DNA from: Leptospira paudalimensis
GTDB taxonomy: Bacteria > Spirochaetota > Leptospiria > Leptospirales > Leptospiraceae
Assembly (NCBI RefSeq): GCF_026151345.1
Contig: NZ_JAMQPR010000001.1
Span: forward strand, 3,296,676 to 3,360,675
Direction: 5' to 3'
Length of the DNA: 64,000 nt
Positions within the stretch are counted from its first letter, which is position 1. Every line of letters begins with the position of its first letter. Below, piece by piece: positions 28,128 to 37,315 of the stretch. Below the pieces are notes generated by a model. That model saw only the letters and a list, made by a program, of their open reading frames with translations, had not been told where the DNA came from and did not search any database. Both the position numbers and the translations under genes were made by a program.

Positions 28128-28577
28128 TTAATTTAAAGGATACGTGAAGTGTATAACCTCTTCTGGTAGACCACCTGTAGATCTGTAAAAATCCAAAGCA
28201 TACTCATCAGCTACATCTGCTTGGACAAATACTTCTTCCATGCCCTCTTTTCTACAATATTCATTGATGTTTCGAATTAATGTTTTACCAACTCCTTTTC
28301 GTTGCCATTTCGTTTGTACCGCTAAATCAAAAATATAAACCAGTGGTCTTTCGGAATAATACTGTCTCAATAGATAAGCAGTGAGTCCAGCGATTACCTT
28401 TCCATCAATTAATGTAACAAACACAAAAAAATCATCTCGTGATAAAAGAGATTGAAGGTAACTCTCGTTTGGCATTTGAAACTGTTTCATTTCAAATACA
28501 TCTTCAAAAACACGAATGAGATCTAGAAACTCAAACAAATTATCTGCAGATAGTTTTTTTATACTTATATTTAACAT
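28128..28577 (-). CDS. GNAT acetyltransferase resembling AAC(3)-I aminoglycoside acetyltransferases
   Basis: The 149-aa product is a GNAT fold protein. The acetyl-CoA loop is QRKGVGKTL after IFDLAVQTKW, and the C-terminal segment has EVFVQADVADEYALDFYRSTGG...EEVIHFTYPL. This order closely follows the AAC(3)-I family (IYDLAV...RRQGIATALI...YVQADYGDDPAVALY...EEVMHF), which acetylates aminoglycosides on N-3. Whether this protein acts on drugs is unknown; chromosomal relatives may have other substrates. An upstream TTG at 28592, one base after the DUF1801 stop, is an alternative start. Confidence 0.75.
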   Translation of the reverse strand: MLNISIKKLSADNLFEFLDLIRVFEDVFEMKQFQMPNESYLQSLLSRDDFFVFVTLIDGKVIAGLTAYLLRQYYSERPLVYIFDLAVQTKWQRKGVGKTLIRNINEYCRKEGMEEVFVQADVADEYALDFYRSTGGLPEEVIHFTYPLN

Positions 28578-28593
28578 GATGGAACGACTCAAT

Positions 28594-28983
28594 TTATTTG
28601 AGTCTCTCTAGTTTCCCTTTTCGTTTTACAATGTTTTTATAATCCCACTGTATTTTTTTTGATTGGGTAAGCCATAGTTTTAGATCTTTTTTCTTGATTT
28701 GTTTTACATCTGTAAATCGAGCTACTGCTGCTTTAAAACTACCTTCTGGTGTGAGGCCTTCTATCTCAAAACTTTGGCCACTCCAAAAGAGAAGTTGGAT
28801 ACATGATTTTCGTTTACTATAACCTACAATAGGATTTCCATTCAGGAACCAAACAGGATGCCCATGCCAAATTTTATGTTCAGATTTTGAAAGTGATGTA
28901 TTAATCACATCATACAACAAGTTACAAATTTCTTGTTCTGTTTGGGATAAAGATTGATGATAGTTTTGAATTTCTTTGTCCAT
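28594..28983 (-). CDS. DUF1801 (YdhG-like) protein
   Basis: The 129-aa product matches the DUF1801 pattern: an N-terminal helical part with TEQEICNLLYDVI, the central KIWHGHPVWFLNGNPIVGYSKRK segment and the later LLFWSGQSF strand. The fold is related to frataxin-like iron chaperones, but the function is unknown. It is immediately upstream of the acetyltransferase gene on the same strand, so they are probably cotranscribed. Confidence 0.75.
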   Translation of the reverse strand: MDKEIQNYHQSLSQTEQEICNLLYDVINTSLSKSEHKIWHGHPVWFLNGNPIVGYSKRKSCIQLLFWSGQSFEIEGLTPEGSFKAAVARFTDVKQIKKKDLKLWLTQSKKIQWDYKNIVKRKGKLERLK

Positions 28984-29050
28984 CTAAAACTTCACCGTCC
29001 TTACCCAAACCTAAGTTAACAAATCTTTGTTACGTTAAAACAATCTGTAA

Positions 29051-29656
29051 TTACTTACAAACTTTTTTCAATGTGGAAACTACTTTCACATCAACTGTAG
29101 GCCAAAGTTTACTCACTCCATCTGCACCTTTGTGTAAATCATTACACTCGGCATTTAATTTAGATAAACCTTGTGTTAAACCAAGAGTTGCCACATCCAC
29201 TGTTCCCACTACTTCTACCGTATCCTCTTTCCATACAAAGTTTACGGGAACTGATGTTTTGAATTTTCCAAATTGAAGGTGTAATTTTGCCGTGCCAGTT
29301 TCTCCCGATGAGAGGTCTGAAAAATGACCTGTTAATTTATGATTTCCTTTTACAGATCCAAAGAAAAACTTTTTGATTTTGGCATCACGGTCTGGATTGG
29401 ATGAGTTCACGGACGAACTGTCAATTTGGAATCGAATTTTTTCTGCGACACCAAACTTTGATTTGTCTTTCGTTTTTCCCGTCACTCGAATGTTATCAAA
29501 TTTACCTTTAACACCTGTTTTTTCAGTAAACTTGAACGCTGTCCATTCTAAGTTGGTTTTGTTCGGATCATACTCATATTCACAATTTTCTTCTGCAACA
29601 ATTGGCCCCAAAATGCCGACAATGAATAAAGCTAAAATAGAATAAAAAATTTTCAT
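29051..29656 (-). CDS. YceI-family secreted protein
   Basis: From the ATG at 29656 (AGAGGATTCT site) the product is 201 aa. It has a signal peptide (FYSILALFIVGILGPIVA) and a YceI-like lipocalin-type beta barrel (about 22-170) with LEWTAFKFTEKTGVKGKFDN and VPVNFVWKEDTVEV. The C-terminus carries a Cys in ECNDLHKG and another near the end (KKVCK), possibly forming a disulphide. YceI proteins bind amphiphilic lipids such as polyisoprenoids. The frame upstream to 29686 adds ten residues and is unlikely. It is divergent from the ABC/HlyD/TolC operon. Confidence 0.75.
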   Translation of the reverse strand: MKIFYSILALFIVGILGPIVAEENCEYEYDPNKTNLEWTAFKFTEKTGVKGKFDNIRVTGKTKDKSKFGVAEKIRFQIDSSSVNSSNPDRDAKIKKFFFGSVKGNHKLTGHFSDLSSGETGTAKLHLQFGKFKTSVPVNFVWKEDTVEVVGTVDVATLGLTQGLSKLNAECNDLHKGADGVSKLWPTVDVKVVSTLKKVCK

Positions 29657-29674
29657 AGAATCCTCTATCCAAAA

Positions 29675-29703
29675 ATAGAAAATCAAAAACTAAGTTTTGT
29701 CAA
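29675..29703 (-). promoter_or_regulatory. Candidate sigma70 promoter of the YceI gene
   Basis: On the minus strand TTGACA (29703-29698) is followed after 17 bases by TTCTAT (29680-29675). The -10 box is weak, but the position gives a transcript start about 12 bases before the ATG at 29656, which would just include the AGAGGATT ribosome site. Confidence 0.4.
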
Positions 29704-29733
29704 GAGGAGTCTAAAGCACGAATTGAAATTCAC

Positions 29734-31962
29734 ATGTTAAAATTAATAAAATCGTTGCTTCGCCATTTCCGAAGCCAACTCTTCAAAACAAAGGAAATCG
29801 AACTTCCCATACGACTTTCGACTGGTGAGTCTCTCGCTCAGTCCATTTTAGATTTTTTATCCGAATCTTTAAGTATCCAATCTGTCCCTAGCCAAATATT
29901 GGAAGGTTTCCGATCACTTCGTAGCAAATTCCCACATGAAGCAAAACTGGAATTCCTCGATTACTTAATAGCAGCTTCTCACCAATACCAAATTAAACTT
30001 AACTTCGTCCAAAAATCCATTTTGGAGATTCGGAGTTATATCACAAAAGAAGCACCTTTTTTATTTCAAATTAAAAATAAGGAACTTGGTCTTCCTGAAT
30101 TTTATGCGATTTTAGGATACCATGCATCCTCTTATCTCATACGACCTTTACACAATCATATTGGTGATGAAGAATGGGTTTCCGAAAAAGAATTTCTAAA
30201 AGTATTCGAAATCAAATCAACAAAGGATGTTGTGGATTGGATTGTCGCAGAACCAATGTTTCCCTTTTCATCGCAAAAGGAATCTCATTCCACATCCTCT
30301 GCAGTCAAAAATGCAATCAAACAAATTTATCATCTCATACGCATTGAGTCAAAGGATGTTTGGATTGTTTTTATTTATGGAATTGGAATTGGAATTTTAT
30401 CTTTAGTTGTTCCAGTTGCAACCTCTTCCTTAGTCAATATTGTTGCCTTCGGGGTTTTATTACAACCTGTCATCATTCTAACTTTCTTAGTTGTCTTCTT
30501 TTTGGGTTTTGCAGGAGCAATGCAAACCATTCAAATTTATGTCGTAGAAATTTTACAAAGAAGAGTGTTTGTTAGGATCGCCACTGAGTTTGCTGTTCGT
30601 TTTCCAAGGATCAAACAAGATGCCTTAGACAAACACCATAATCCTGAACTTGTGAATCGATTTTTTGATACAATGACCATTCAAAAATCCATTCATTCAT
30701 TATTGGTTGATGGATTAGCAGTTGTCTTAACAACCGTTATCGGATTCGTACTCATCTCATTTTACCATCCTATCTTTATTGTTTTTTCTTTGTTTATATT
30801 GGTTGTTGGTGGTTACGTTGTAATCTACCAACTAGGAAAACCTGCTTCTGAAAACTACATCAAAATTTCAAAAGAGAAGTATAAGGTAGCTGCATGGCTC
30901 GAGGAAATTTCGAGGCATTCCGCTTTATTTCATTCTACGTTTGGGTCTCATTTTGCAATTGAAAGAGCAGATTCTATTATCCGCGATTATCTTTTTGCTC
31001 GTAAAAAATACTTCTCTGTTTACATCAAACAAATCATTGGACTTGTCGGCATACAAGCGTTAGCAAGTGCAATTGTCTTAGGGATTGGTGGTTATTTGGT
31101 CATTCATAGACAACTTACAATTGGACAATTAGTTGCCGCAGAATTAGTGATTGCAAAGGTTCTAAATGATATATCCAAGTTTGGAAAACAATTGGATAGT
31201 TTTTATAGTTTAATAGCAGCAGTTGATAAAATTAATTCGGTTTTCCATTTACCGACATTAACTGCTAAAACAGTTCCTTTTGAAATTCCGAAAGGACCGA
31301 TCCAGGTTCAATTATCAGGAGTAGATTATTCACTTGCCAACGGACATAAAATTTTCAACCAATTCAATTTAAAAGTCCAAGCAGGAAAAACAATCGGTGT
31401 CACTTCCAATACACCTTACGATGCGCATATCTTACTTGATTTACTCAGCGGACTAAGAGAACCAAACTCTGGAATTGTTGAATACAACCATCAAAATATC
31501 CATGAAGTTTCAAAAGAGCAGATTCAATCGTATACAGTTCTCATCAGAGGGAATGAAATTTTTGAAGGAACGATTTTAGAAAATATCCGAGTGGGACGCG
31601 AAGAAATTTCTCTGATTACAATACGAGATCTATTAGAAGATTTAGGACTTTGGAAAACAATTCAATCTTTACCACAAGGAATCCACACACAACTGTTAAC
31701 TTTTGGGCATCCTTTTGACAATGTCCAATCTGCATTGTTAATCCTAACAAGAGCTATCATTGGAAATCCGAAACTGATCCTGATTGATGGAATTCTTGAC
31801 CAATTACCACCACCTTTGTTAACTTCTTGTTTGAAAGTTTTGCTCCAAAAAAATCGGGAATGGACAGTATTCATTGTATCCAAATCACCAACCATACTGG
31901 GACAAATGGACCAAATCCTGCGCTTAGAAGATGATTCTCATTCCTTAAAGGTTAATTCATAA
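29734..31962 (+). CDS. ABC exporter-like protein with degenerate ATPase domain
   Basis: The 742-aa product has a helical N-terminal region (about 1-200) of unknown type, an exporter-type membrane domain (about 209-480, six helices expected) and a C-terminal domain (about 520-735) that aligns without gaps with ABC ATPases but lacks their active residues. The Walker A positions read SNTPYDAHI (558-566, Lys replaced by Ala564), the Q-loop reads LIRGNEIF, the signature reads FDNVQ (661-665) instead of LSGGQ, Walker B reads LILIDG (681-686, Glu replaced by Gly), and the H-loop reads IVSKS. It is the first gene of an operon with HlyD- and TolC-type partners, a type I secretion layout. It may have no ATPase activity. 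Confidence 0.85.
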   Translation: MLKLIKSLLRHFRSQLFKTKEIELPIRLSTGESLAQSILDFLSESLSIQSVPSQILEGFRSLRSKFPHEAKLEFLDYLIAASHQYQIKLNFVQKSILEIRSYITKEAPFLFQIKNKELGLPEFYAILGYHASSYLIRPLHNHIGDEEWVSEKEFLKVFEIKSTKDVVDWIVAEPMFPFSSQKESHSTSSAVKNAIKQIYHLIRIESKDVWIVFIYGIGIGILSLVVPVATSSLVNIVAFGVLLQPVIILTFLVVFFLGFAGAMQTIQIYVVEILQRRVFVRIATEFAVRFPRIKQDALDKHHNPELVNRFFDTMTIQKSIHSLLVDGLAVVLTTVIGFVLISFYHPIFIVFSLFILVVGGYVVIYQLGKPASENYIKISKEKYKVAAWLEEISRHSALFHSTFGSHFAIERADSIIRDYLFARKKYFSVYIKQIIGLVGIQALASAIVLGIGGYLVIHRQLTIGQLVAAELVIAKVLNDISKFGKQLDSFYSLIAAVDKINSVFHLPTLTAKTVPFEIPKGPIQVQLSGVDYSLANGHKIFNQFNLKVQAGKTIGVTSNTPYDAHILLDLLSGLREPNSGIVEYNHQNIHEVSKEQIQSYTVLIRGNEIFEGTILENIRVGREEISLITIRDLLEDLGLWKTIQSLPQGIHTQLLTFGHPFDNVQSALLILTRAIIGNPKLILIDGILDQLPPPLLTSCLKVLLQKNREWTVFIVSKSPTILGQMDQILRLEDDSHSLKVNS

Positions 31963-31968
31963 TCCACT

Positions 31969-33318
31969 ATGAAAACGAATATGTCACCCAAATGGAAACT
32001 TCGCAAAAATCTGCCATCATATCGATTGGTACAAACTGCGCTTCCAGCACAAAGTTTAGCTTATATCTTAACGGTTATTTTTTTTCTTAGTGTTCTCATC
32101 TTACTTTATGTTCCATGGCAACAAACCACTATGGGTTTTGGAAGAGTCGTGGCATATGCGCCACTAGATCGCCAACAAGTAATTGAATCTCCAATTAGTG
32201 GTAGAGTTGTTAAATGGCATGTCCATGAAGGTACTCGTGTTAAAAAAGGAGATCCTATTATTGATATTTCGGACAATGATCCCAATTTTATCACTAGGAT
32301 TCGCGAAGAAAGAAATGCACTCTTACAAAGACTCGAAGCTGCTCGCTCCAGAGAAGATAACATCCGTTCTAGGATATTAAGTTTACGTTCGTCAAAGGGA
32401 AGTGCTGTGAGTGCAGCCGATTCTCGTATGATGATGGCGAGGGATAGAGTTCGTGCCAGCGAACAAGCAGTAGATGCCGCAAAAGCTGCCTTAAAAACAG
32501 CAAATCTCAATTTAGACCGCCAAAAACAATTATGGGAAAAGGGTTTAACTTCCAAACGTACATTAGAACTTGCAGAACTTGATCATACAAATGCAGAAAC
32601 CGGTCTCGATCGTGCAAGGGCAACTTATGATGCCGCTGTCAAAGAAGAACGAGCATTAAATAGTGATACAGGAAAAGTCCAACAAGATGCTGAAGCATCT
32701 ATTAATGATGCAAAGGCATCTCTTGCTTCTGCACAATCTGAGGTTGCGAGAGTTTTAGAAGAACTACCTAAATTAGATGCAAGGTTATCAAGACAAGAAA
32801 ATCAGGAAGTGTTTGCACCAAGAGATGGAACCATCATGAGAATCCTTGTGAATCCAGACACACAACAAGTGAAAGAAGGTGATGGAGTTGCCATCCTTGT
32901 CCCAGATGCGGAAGACAAAGCTGTAGAGTTATTTATATCAGGGAATGACATTCCGTTAGTTGGTGAAGGAAGAAAAGTTCGTTTACAATTCCAAGGGTAT
33001 CCAGTTTTACAAATCAGTGGTTGGCCCGAAACTGCTGTTGGTACTTTTGGTGGTGTTGTCAAACTAGTGGACATCACTGACAATGGATCAGGAAATTTTC
33101 GTGTCCTTGTAATCCCTGATAATGAAGATCGACAGTGGCCTTCGAGTCGTTACCTCAGACAAGGGGTAAGAGCAAAAGGATGGATTTTTCTCAATCGAGT
33201 CAGTGTTGGTTATGAATTGTGGAGAAGGTTCAACGATTTCCCTCCAAATTTACCAATGGATGATCCTGAAATGAAATCGTTGTTAGATGAGAATGGAGGA
33301 GGAGAGAAAACAAAATGA
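31969..33318 (+). CDS. HlyD-family membrane fusion (periplasmic adaptor) protein
   Basis: The 449-aa product has one N-terminal membrane helix (about 30-50), a lipoyl/biotinyl-like hairpin (IESPISGRVVKWHVHEGTRVKKGDPI), a long coiled-coil hairpin (about 105-270, rich in Ala, Glu, Arg and Lys), a second lipoyl half with VFAPRDGTIMRILV, and a beta-barrel domain. This is the architecture of adaptors that link an inner-membrane transporter to a TolC-type channel. It starts six bases after the ABC-like gene and overlaps the TolC-like gene by four bases, so the three are one operon. Confidence 0.9.
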   Translation: MKTNMSPKWKLRKNLPSYRLVQTALPAQSLAYILTVIFFLSVLILLYVPWQQTTMGFGRVVAYAPLDRQQVIESPISGRVVKWHVHEGTRVKKGDPIIDISDNDPNFITRIREERNALLQRLEAARSREDNIRSRILSLRSSKGSAVSAADSRMMMARDRVRASEQAVDAAKAALKTANLNLDRQKQLWEKGLTSKRTLELAELDHTNAETGLDRARATYDAAVKEERALNSDTGKVQQDAEASINDAKASLASAQSEVARVLEELPKLDARLSRQENQEVFAPRDGTIMRILVNPDTQQVKEGDGVAILVPDAEDKAVELFISGNDIPLVGEGRKVRLQFQGYPVLQISGWPETAVGTFGGVVKLVDITDNGSGNFRVLVIPDNEDRQWPSSRYLRQGVRAKGWIFLNRVSVGYELWRRFNDFPPNLPMDDPEMKSLLDENGGGEKTK

Positions 33319-34811
33319 AAACGCTATTAAATCGATTTTTATTGGCGTTGTTATGCCCATTTGGGATGTTTTTTTCTTTTTTATTGGAAGCGGATCCAAC
33401 AAAAGATCCGTTCGAATCCTTACATGGACCCAACATTTATACACAAGATTATATCAACCAACAACCAGGAGTATTAACTCTTTCAGAACTATTAAGGTCT
33501 GTTGAAAAATCCTATCCCCTTGTCCTAGCTGCTGAAAAACTATTAACAGAAACAGAATACAATTATTTAGCAGCTGAAGGTGCTTTTGATTTACAATTCA
33601 AAGCTATGGGTACAACCAAACCAATTGGATATTACACTAATAATGGCGCGGACACTGTGTTCGAAAAACCAACTCCACTTGGTGGGACATCATTTTTTGC
33701 TGGATACCGAATTGGTCGTGGAAAATTTCCAGTTTATGACGGACGAAGAGAAACCAATGAATATGGAGAAGTAAGAGCTGGTGCTGTTGTTCCACTCATG
33801 AGAAACCGTGAGATTGATAAAAACAGAGCCGACCTTAGGAAAGCAGACATTGATCGAAAACTTGCTGAGTTATCAATCCAAAAGTTAAAAATTGAAGTAA
33901 TCAAAGAAGCAACCAAACGGTATTGGAAATGGGTTGCAAGTGGCCAAGAATACTTGGTCAACAAAGACTTGTTAGAGATTGCAAAGAACAGACAACAACA
34001 AATAGCCCAAAGAATCAAGTTAGGTGATATTCCCAAAATGGAAGGTACAGAAAATGACCGTGCCATTTTACAAAGGGAATCACAATTTGTTTCTGCTGAA
34101 CGTGAGATGCAAAAAGCAGCAATTGATTTGTCTTTATTCTTACGTGCTGCGGATGGAAATTTGATTTTACCATCCACAGACAGATTGCCCATAGGATTTC
34201 CAAAACCGATTGATTACAAAGGGCTTGAATTAGACAAAAGCATCAAACTCGCATGGAAGTTCCGACCAGAAATCCAAGACTATGAATTCAAACGAGAAAA
34301 AGCACGAGTGGACCAGGACATGGGTTATAACTCACTCAAACCACAAGTGGACTTGGTGGTAGCAGGATCACAGGACTTAGGGCCAGGTTCAGTCACAAGG
34401 TCTAAACCAGAACTAGAAGCTTCACTTGTCTTGAATGTCCCCATCCAAACAAGAAGGCCTCGTGGGATGATTGGAGCGGCAGAAGCAAAAATTGCCCAAC
34501 TTGACCAAGAATTACAATTTTCAAAAGACAAAATCAAAACCGAAGTACAAGACGCAATCTCAGAAGTCATTGCTTCAGCCAAACGAGTGAACGTCACACA
34601 AAATGAAGTAGAACTTGCCAGAAAACTAGAAGAGATGGAACGGGAACGTTTTGCTTTGGGAGATTCTACACTTTTATTTGTGAATATTCGCGAACAGACA
34701 AGTGCGGAAGCAGCCGTGCGTGAAATTAAGGCATTGTACGATCATCATGTCGCAGTTGCCAACTTCCAAGCATCTACAGCAACTTTTTTGCAAAATTCTC
34801 CTTCTCCTTAG
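33315..34811 (+). CDS. TolC-family outer membrane efflux protein
   Basis: The 498-aa product starts with a signal sequence (LLNRFLLALLCPFGMFFSFLLEA) and shows the OEP/TolC pattern: two repeats of long amphipathic helices with the phrases LTLSELLRSVEKSYPLVLAAEK and LELDKSIKLAWKFRPEIQDYE, and predicted beta strands between them. TolC proteins form trimeric channels through the outer membrane. Overlap of four bases (ATGA) with the adaptor gene indicates coupling. It gives the outer-membrane exit for the ABC-like/HlyD pair. Confidence 0.9.
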   Translation: MKTLLNRFLLALLCPFGMFFSFLLEADPTKDPFESLHGPNIYTQDYINQQPGVLTLSELLRSVEKSYPLVLAAEKLLTETEYNYLAAEGAFDLQFKAMGTTKPIGYYTNNGADTVFEKPTPLGGTSFFAGYRIGRGKFPVYDGRRETNEYGEVRAGAVVPLMRNREIDKNRADLRKADIDRKLAELSIQKLKIEVIKEATKRYWKWVASGQEYLVNKDLLEIAKNRQQQIAQRIKLGDIPKMEGTENDRAILQRESQFVSAEREMQKAAIDLSLFLRAADGNLILPSTDRLPIGFPKPIDYKGLELDKSIKLAWKFRPEIQDYEFKREKARVDQDMGYNSLKPQVDLVVAGSQDLGPGSVTRSKPELEASLVLNVPIQTRRPRGMIGAAEAKIAQLDQELQFSKDKIKTEVQDAISEVIASAKRVNVTQNEVELARKLEEMERERFALGDSTLLFVNIREQTSAEAAVREIKALYDHHVAVANFQASTATFLQNSPSP

Positions 34812-34888
34812 TCGTATTTCTTATGTAGAAAAAAAAACGACTTTCACATCTCACTGAATTCCTAAAATTTTCCCTAAAGAAGGTATCT

Positions 34889-36589
34889 ATGCACGGGGAA
34901 GAGTCACTTTTACAAGACATTGGTCTCAGTATTATATTTGCTACAGTTTTGAGTCATATTGCTCGCATTCTCAAACAACCGTTAATCTTAGGTTACATTA
35001 TCGGTGGAGCGATGCTTGGGAAAGAGATGGGATTCGAACTCGTTACCAACGAAGCAAGTATTGAACTCATTTCCGAAATTGGACTCATCTTACTTCTTTT
35101 CATCATTGGTCTTGAGATCAATCTTGCGGAACTCGCTAAAATGGGAAAGGCGATGTTCACACTCGGTATCTTACAATTCACTTTATCTGTTGCTTTTGTA
35201 TATTCTGTATTTCCATTTTTTGGTCTTTCTATTGGTTCTGAAAAATTTGACCTTCTTTATATTGCCGTTGCTCTCTCCTTAAGTTCGACGTTAATTGTTG
35301 TTAAATTATTGCAAGACAAGGTAGAGATCAACACTCTCTCAGGTAAATTAACCGTTGGGGTTTTGGTTTTCCAAGACATATGGGCTATTTTGTTTATGGG
35401 TGTACAACCCAACCTAAACAACCCTGAAATTTTAAAAATTCTATCTTCTGTTGGAATCATTGTACTACTGATTGCGTTTAGTTTTAGTGTCAGCCGTTAT
35501 GTATTAGCTAAGTTATACAAAGCATGTGCCAGTAGCCCGGAATTAATACTTCTAACATCAATTATGTGGTGTTTTTTAGTTTGTGGGATCGCTGGAGAAG
35601 CGGGTCTTTCCAAAGAAATGGGAGCACTTGTTGCAGGTATGAGTATTGCAGCTTTTCCTTATGGTGCCGATGTGATTTCCAAACTAATTGGTATCCGAGA
35701 TTTTTTTGTGACTCTCTTTTTTGTGGCTCTTGGATTAAAAGTTCCGCTTCCCAGTTTAGAAGTGATTGGGTTATCTGCTGCGATTATCGCACTCATGTTA
35801 TTTGTTAGGATGATCACCATTGCCCCAGTCATCATCAAACTAAACAAAGGTGTAAGGAATGGGTTTCTTACGGCACTAAACCTTGCTCAGATATCTGAAT
35901 TCTCCCTCGTAATCTTAGCATTAGGTGCTGGTTTCGAACACATTACTCCCAAACTACAAGCTGTCATTTTAACTTCGACAATCATCGCATCTGTTTTATC
36001 TACTTACATCATTATGTTTAACCATAATATTGCAGCTACTTTTGAACGATTACTCGCTCGCGTGGGAATCTCAGACCAAACGGAAGACGCTAGTAAAGAA
36101 GAGAAAGCCGGTCATGGTGGACACGGTGGTCATGGAGACGGAATGGTGCGTGACATCATAGTCCTAGGATACTTTCGGATTGCCCGTGCCTTTGTAGAAT
36201 ACTTAGAAGACTTATCACCATCCCTCATCAAACGGATCATCATTGCTGACTACAACCCTGCTTTCAAAGACGAACTCACGAACAAAGGGTTCCAATGGGC
36301 GTACGCTGACCTTGCTCATCCCGATTCCTTATCTCATATCGGTCTTCATGATGCTTCAATGGTCATTTGTACCATCTCTGATTCCTTTCTCAAAGGAACA
36401 AATAACAACCGTTTGCTTTCCACTCTTAGCAAATTAGCACCGAATGCTAAAATCATTTTGACGAGTGATGAGCCGGGTGAAGCAAAAAAGTTAGTCGCTG
36501 ACGGTGCACAAAAAGTCATCATCCCAGGTGTGATCACTGGTGAATTTTTGTATGAATACATTTCGCGAGGGATGCGAAATAACAACTAA
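34889..36589 (+). CDS. CPA2-family cation/proton antiporter with RCK-like domain
   Basis: The 566-aa product has about 12 membrane helices of the Na+/H+ exchanger (KefB/KefC/CPA2) type, with LLLFIIGLEINL and GALVAGMSIAAFPYGADV, then a histidine/glycine-rich linker (HGGHGGHGDG, about 408-417) and a C-terminal TrkA-N-like domain (about 425-550). In that domain the usual GxGxxG loop reads VLGYFRIAR, so two glycines are missing and NAD(H) binding is doubtful. It probably exchanges K+ or Na+ for H+. AAGAAGGTATCT precedes the ATG. It lies 77 bases after the TolC-like gene and may be transcribed separately. Confidence 0.85.
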   Translation: MHGEESLLQDIGLSIIFATVLSHIARILKQPLILGYIIGGAMLGKEMGFELVTNEASIELISEIGLILLLFIIGLEINLAELAKMGKAMFTLGILQFTLSVAFVYSVFPFFGLSIGSEKFDLLYIAVALSLSSTLIVVKLLQDKVEINTLSGKLTVGVLVFQDIWAILFMGVQPNLNNPEILKILSSVGIIVLLIAFSFSVSRYVLAKLYKACASSPELILLTSIMWCFLVCGIAGEAGLSKEMGALVAGMSIAAFPYGADVISKLIGIRDFFVTLFFVALGLKVPLPSLEVIGLSAAIIALMLFVRMITIAPVIIKLNKGVRNGFLTALNLAQISEFSLVILALGAGFEHITPKLQAVILTSTIIASVLSTYIIMFNHNIAATFERLLARVGISDQTEDASKEEKAGHGGHGGHGDGMVRDIIVLGYFRIARAFVEYLEDLSPSLIKRIIIADYNPAFKDELTNKGFQWAYADLAHPDSLSHIGLHDASMVICTISDSFLKGTNNNRLLSTLSKLAPNAKIILTSDEPGEAKKLVADGAQKVIIPGVITGEFLYEYISRGMRNNN

Positions 36590-36622
36590 GAGAATTACAT
36601 GATAAAATGAAGTTTCAGAACC

Positions 36623-37312
36623 TTATCTGATTTTACTTCGAATTTCGCTGAGAATTTCGATTTGAATCGCTTGGATTTTCATCATTTTTGACCATTGGTC
36701 CAGTAAAAGATGGTCAACTTTTTCATGTAAGGTTCTAATTTCAATTTCAGATTTTAGATTAATTTTGTAATCATTCTCTGAACGAATTCTATCTTTCACC
36801 TCTTGTCTGTTTTGGCTCATCATAATGATGGGTGCTTGTATCGCGGCAACACAAGATAAAATTAAATTCAAGAGTATAAATGGGTATGGGTCAAAGGCAT
36901 GGAAATAAAGATAAAAACTATTTCCCAAAATCCAAAGGATTAAGACAGAAAAAAAAGCGATAATAAATTTCCAACTTCCGCCAAAGGATGCAACTTTGTC
37001 TGAAATTTTTTCACCCCATGTGATTGCTTCCGTTTTTAACGAGGTATCTATCGTCAAAATTTCGTTGTCATTAATACTTTTGATAACTTCTCTTTCTAGA
37101 TTTTCAATATTACCTTTTTCTTCTTCAACCAAATTGGTAATATACTTCATTCGAAATCGATTAAAATCATTTTTACAAATTTTACTTTGTTCATTCCAAC
37201 CGGGAAAATCAGAATGAATCAATTCTACGATTTCGTCACCAATTCCAATAGCGCTGATCAATTGATTTTCTCTGAATGATTTTTGACACACAAAACAAAT
37301 GTTGTTTTCCAT
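36623..37312 (-). CDS. DUF1003 membrane protein
   Basis: The 229-aa product starts with a small cysteine motif (CFVCQKS, later KICKND) that could bind zinc, continues with a helical region and has a DUF1003 module with two membrane helices (about 120-175; GSWKFIIAFFSVLILWILGN and the following FILLNLILSCVAAIQAPIIMMSQNRQ) and a C-terminal coiled coil. The function of DUF1003 proteins is unknown. It is three bases downstream of kdsB on the same strand and ends the flagellar-motor gene cluster. Confidence 0.8.
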   Translation of the reverse strand: MENNICFVCQKSFRENQLISAIGIGDEIVELIHSDFPGWNEQSKICKNDFNRFRMKYITNLVEEEKGNIENLEREVIKSINDNEILTIDTSLKTEAITWGEKISDKVASFGGSWKFIIAFFSVLILWILGNSFYLYFHAFDPYPFILLNLILSCVAAIQAPIIMMSQNRQEVKDRIRSENDYKINLKSEIEIRTLHEKVDHLLLDQWSKMMKIQAIQIEILSEIRSKIR

Positions 37313-37315
37313 GGA

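Noticed and set aside
34812..34850. Possible hairpin AGTCGT...ACGACT after the TolC-like gene
   Set aside because: Stem is short, interrupted and not followed by a T-run; too weak to call a terminator.
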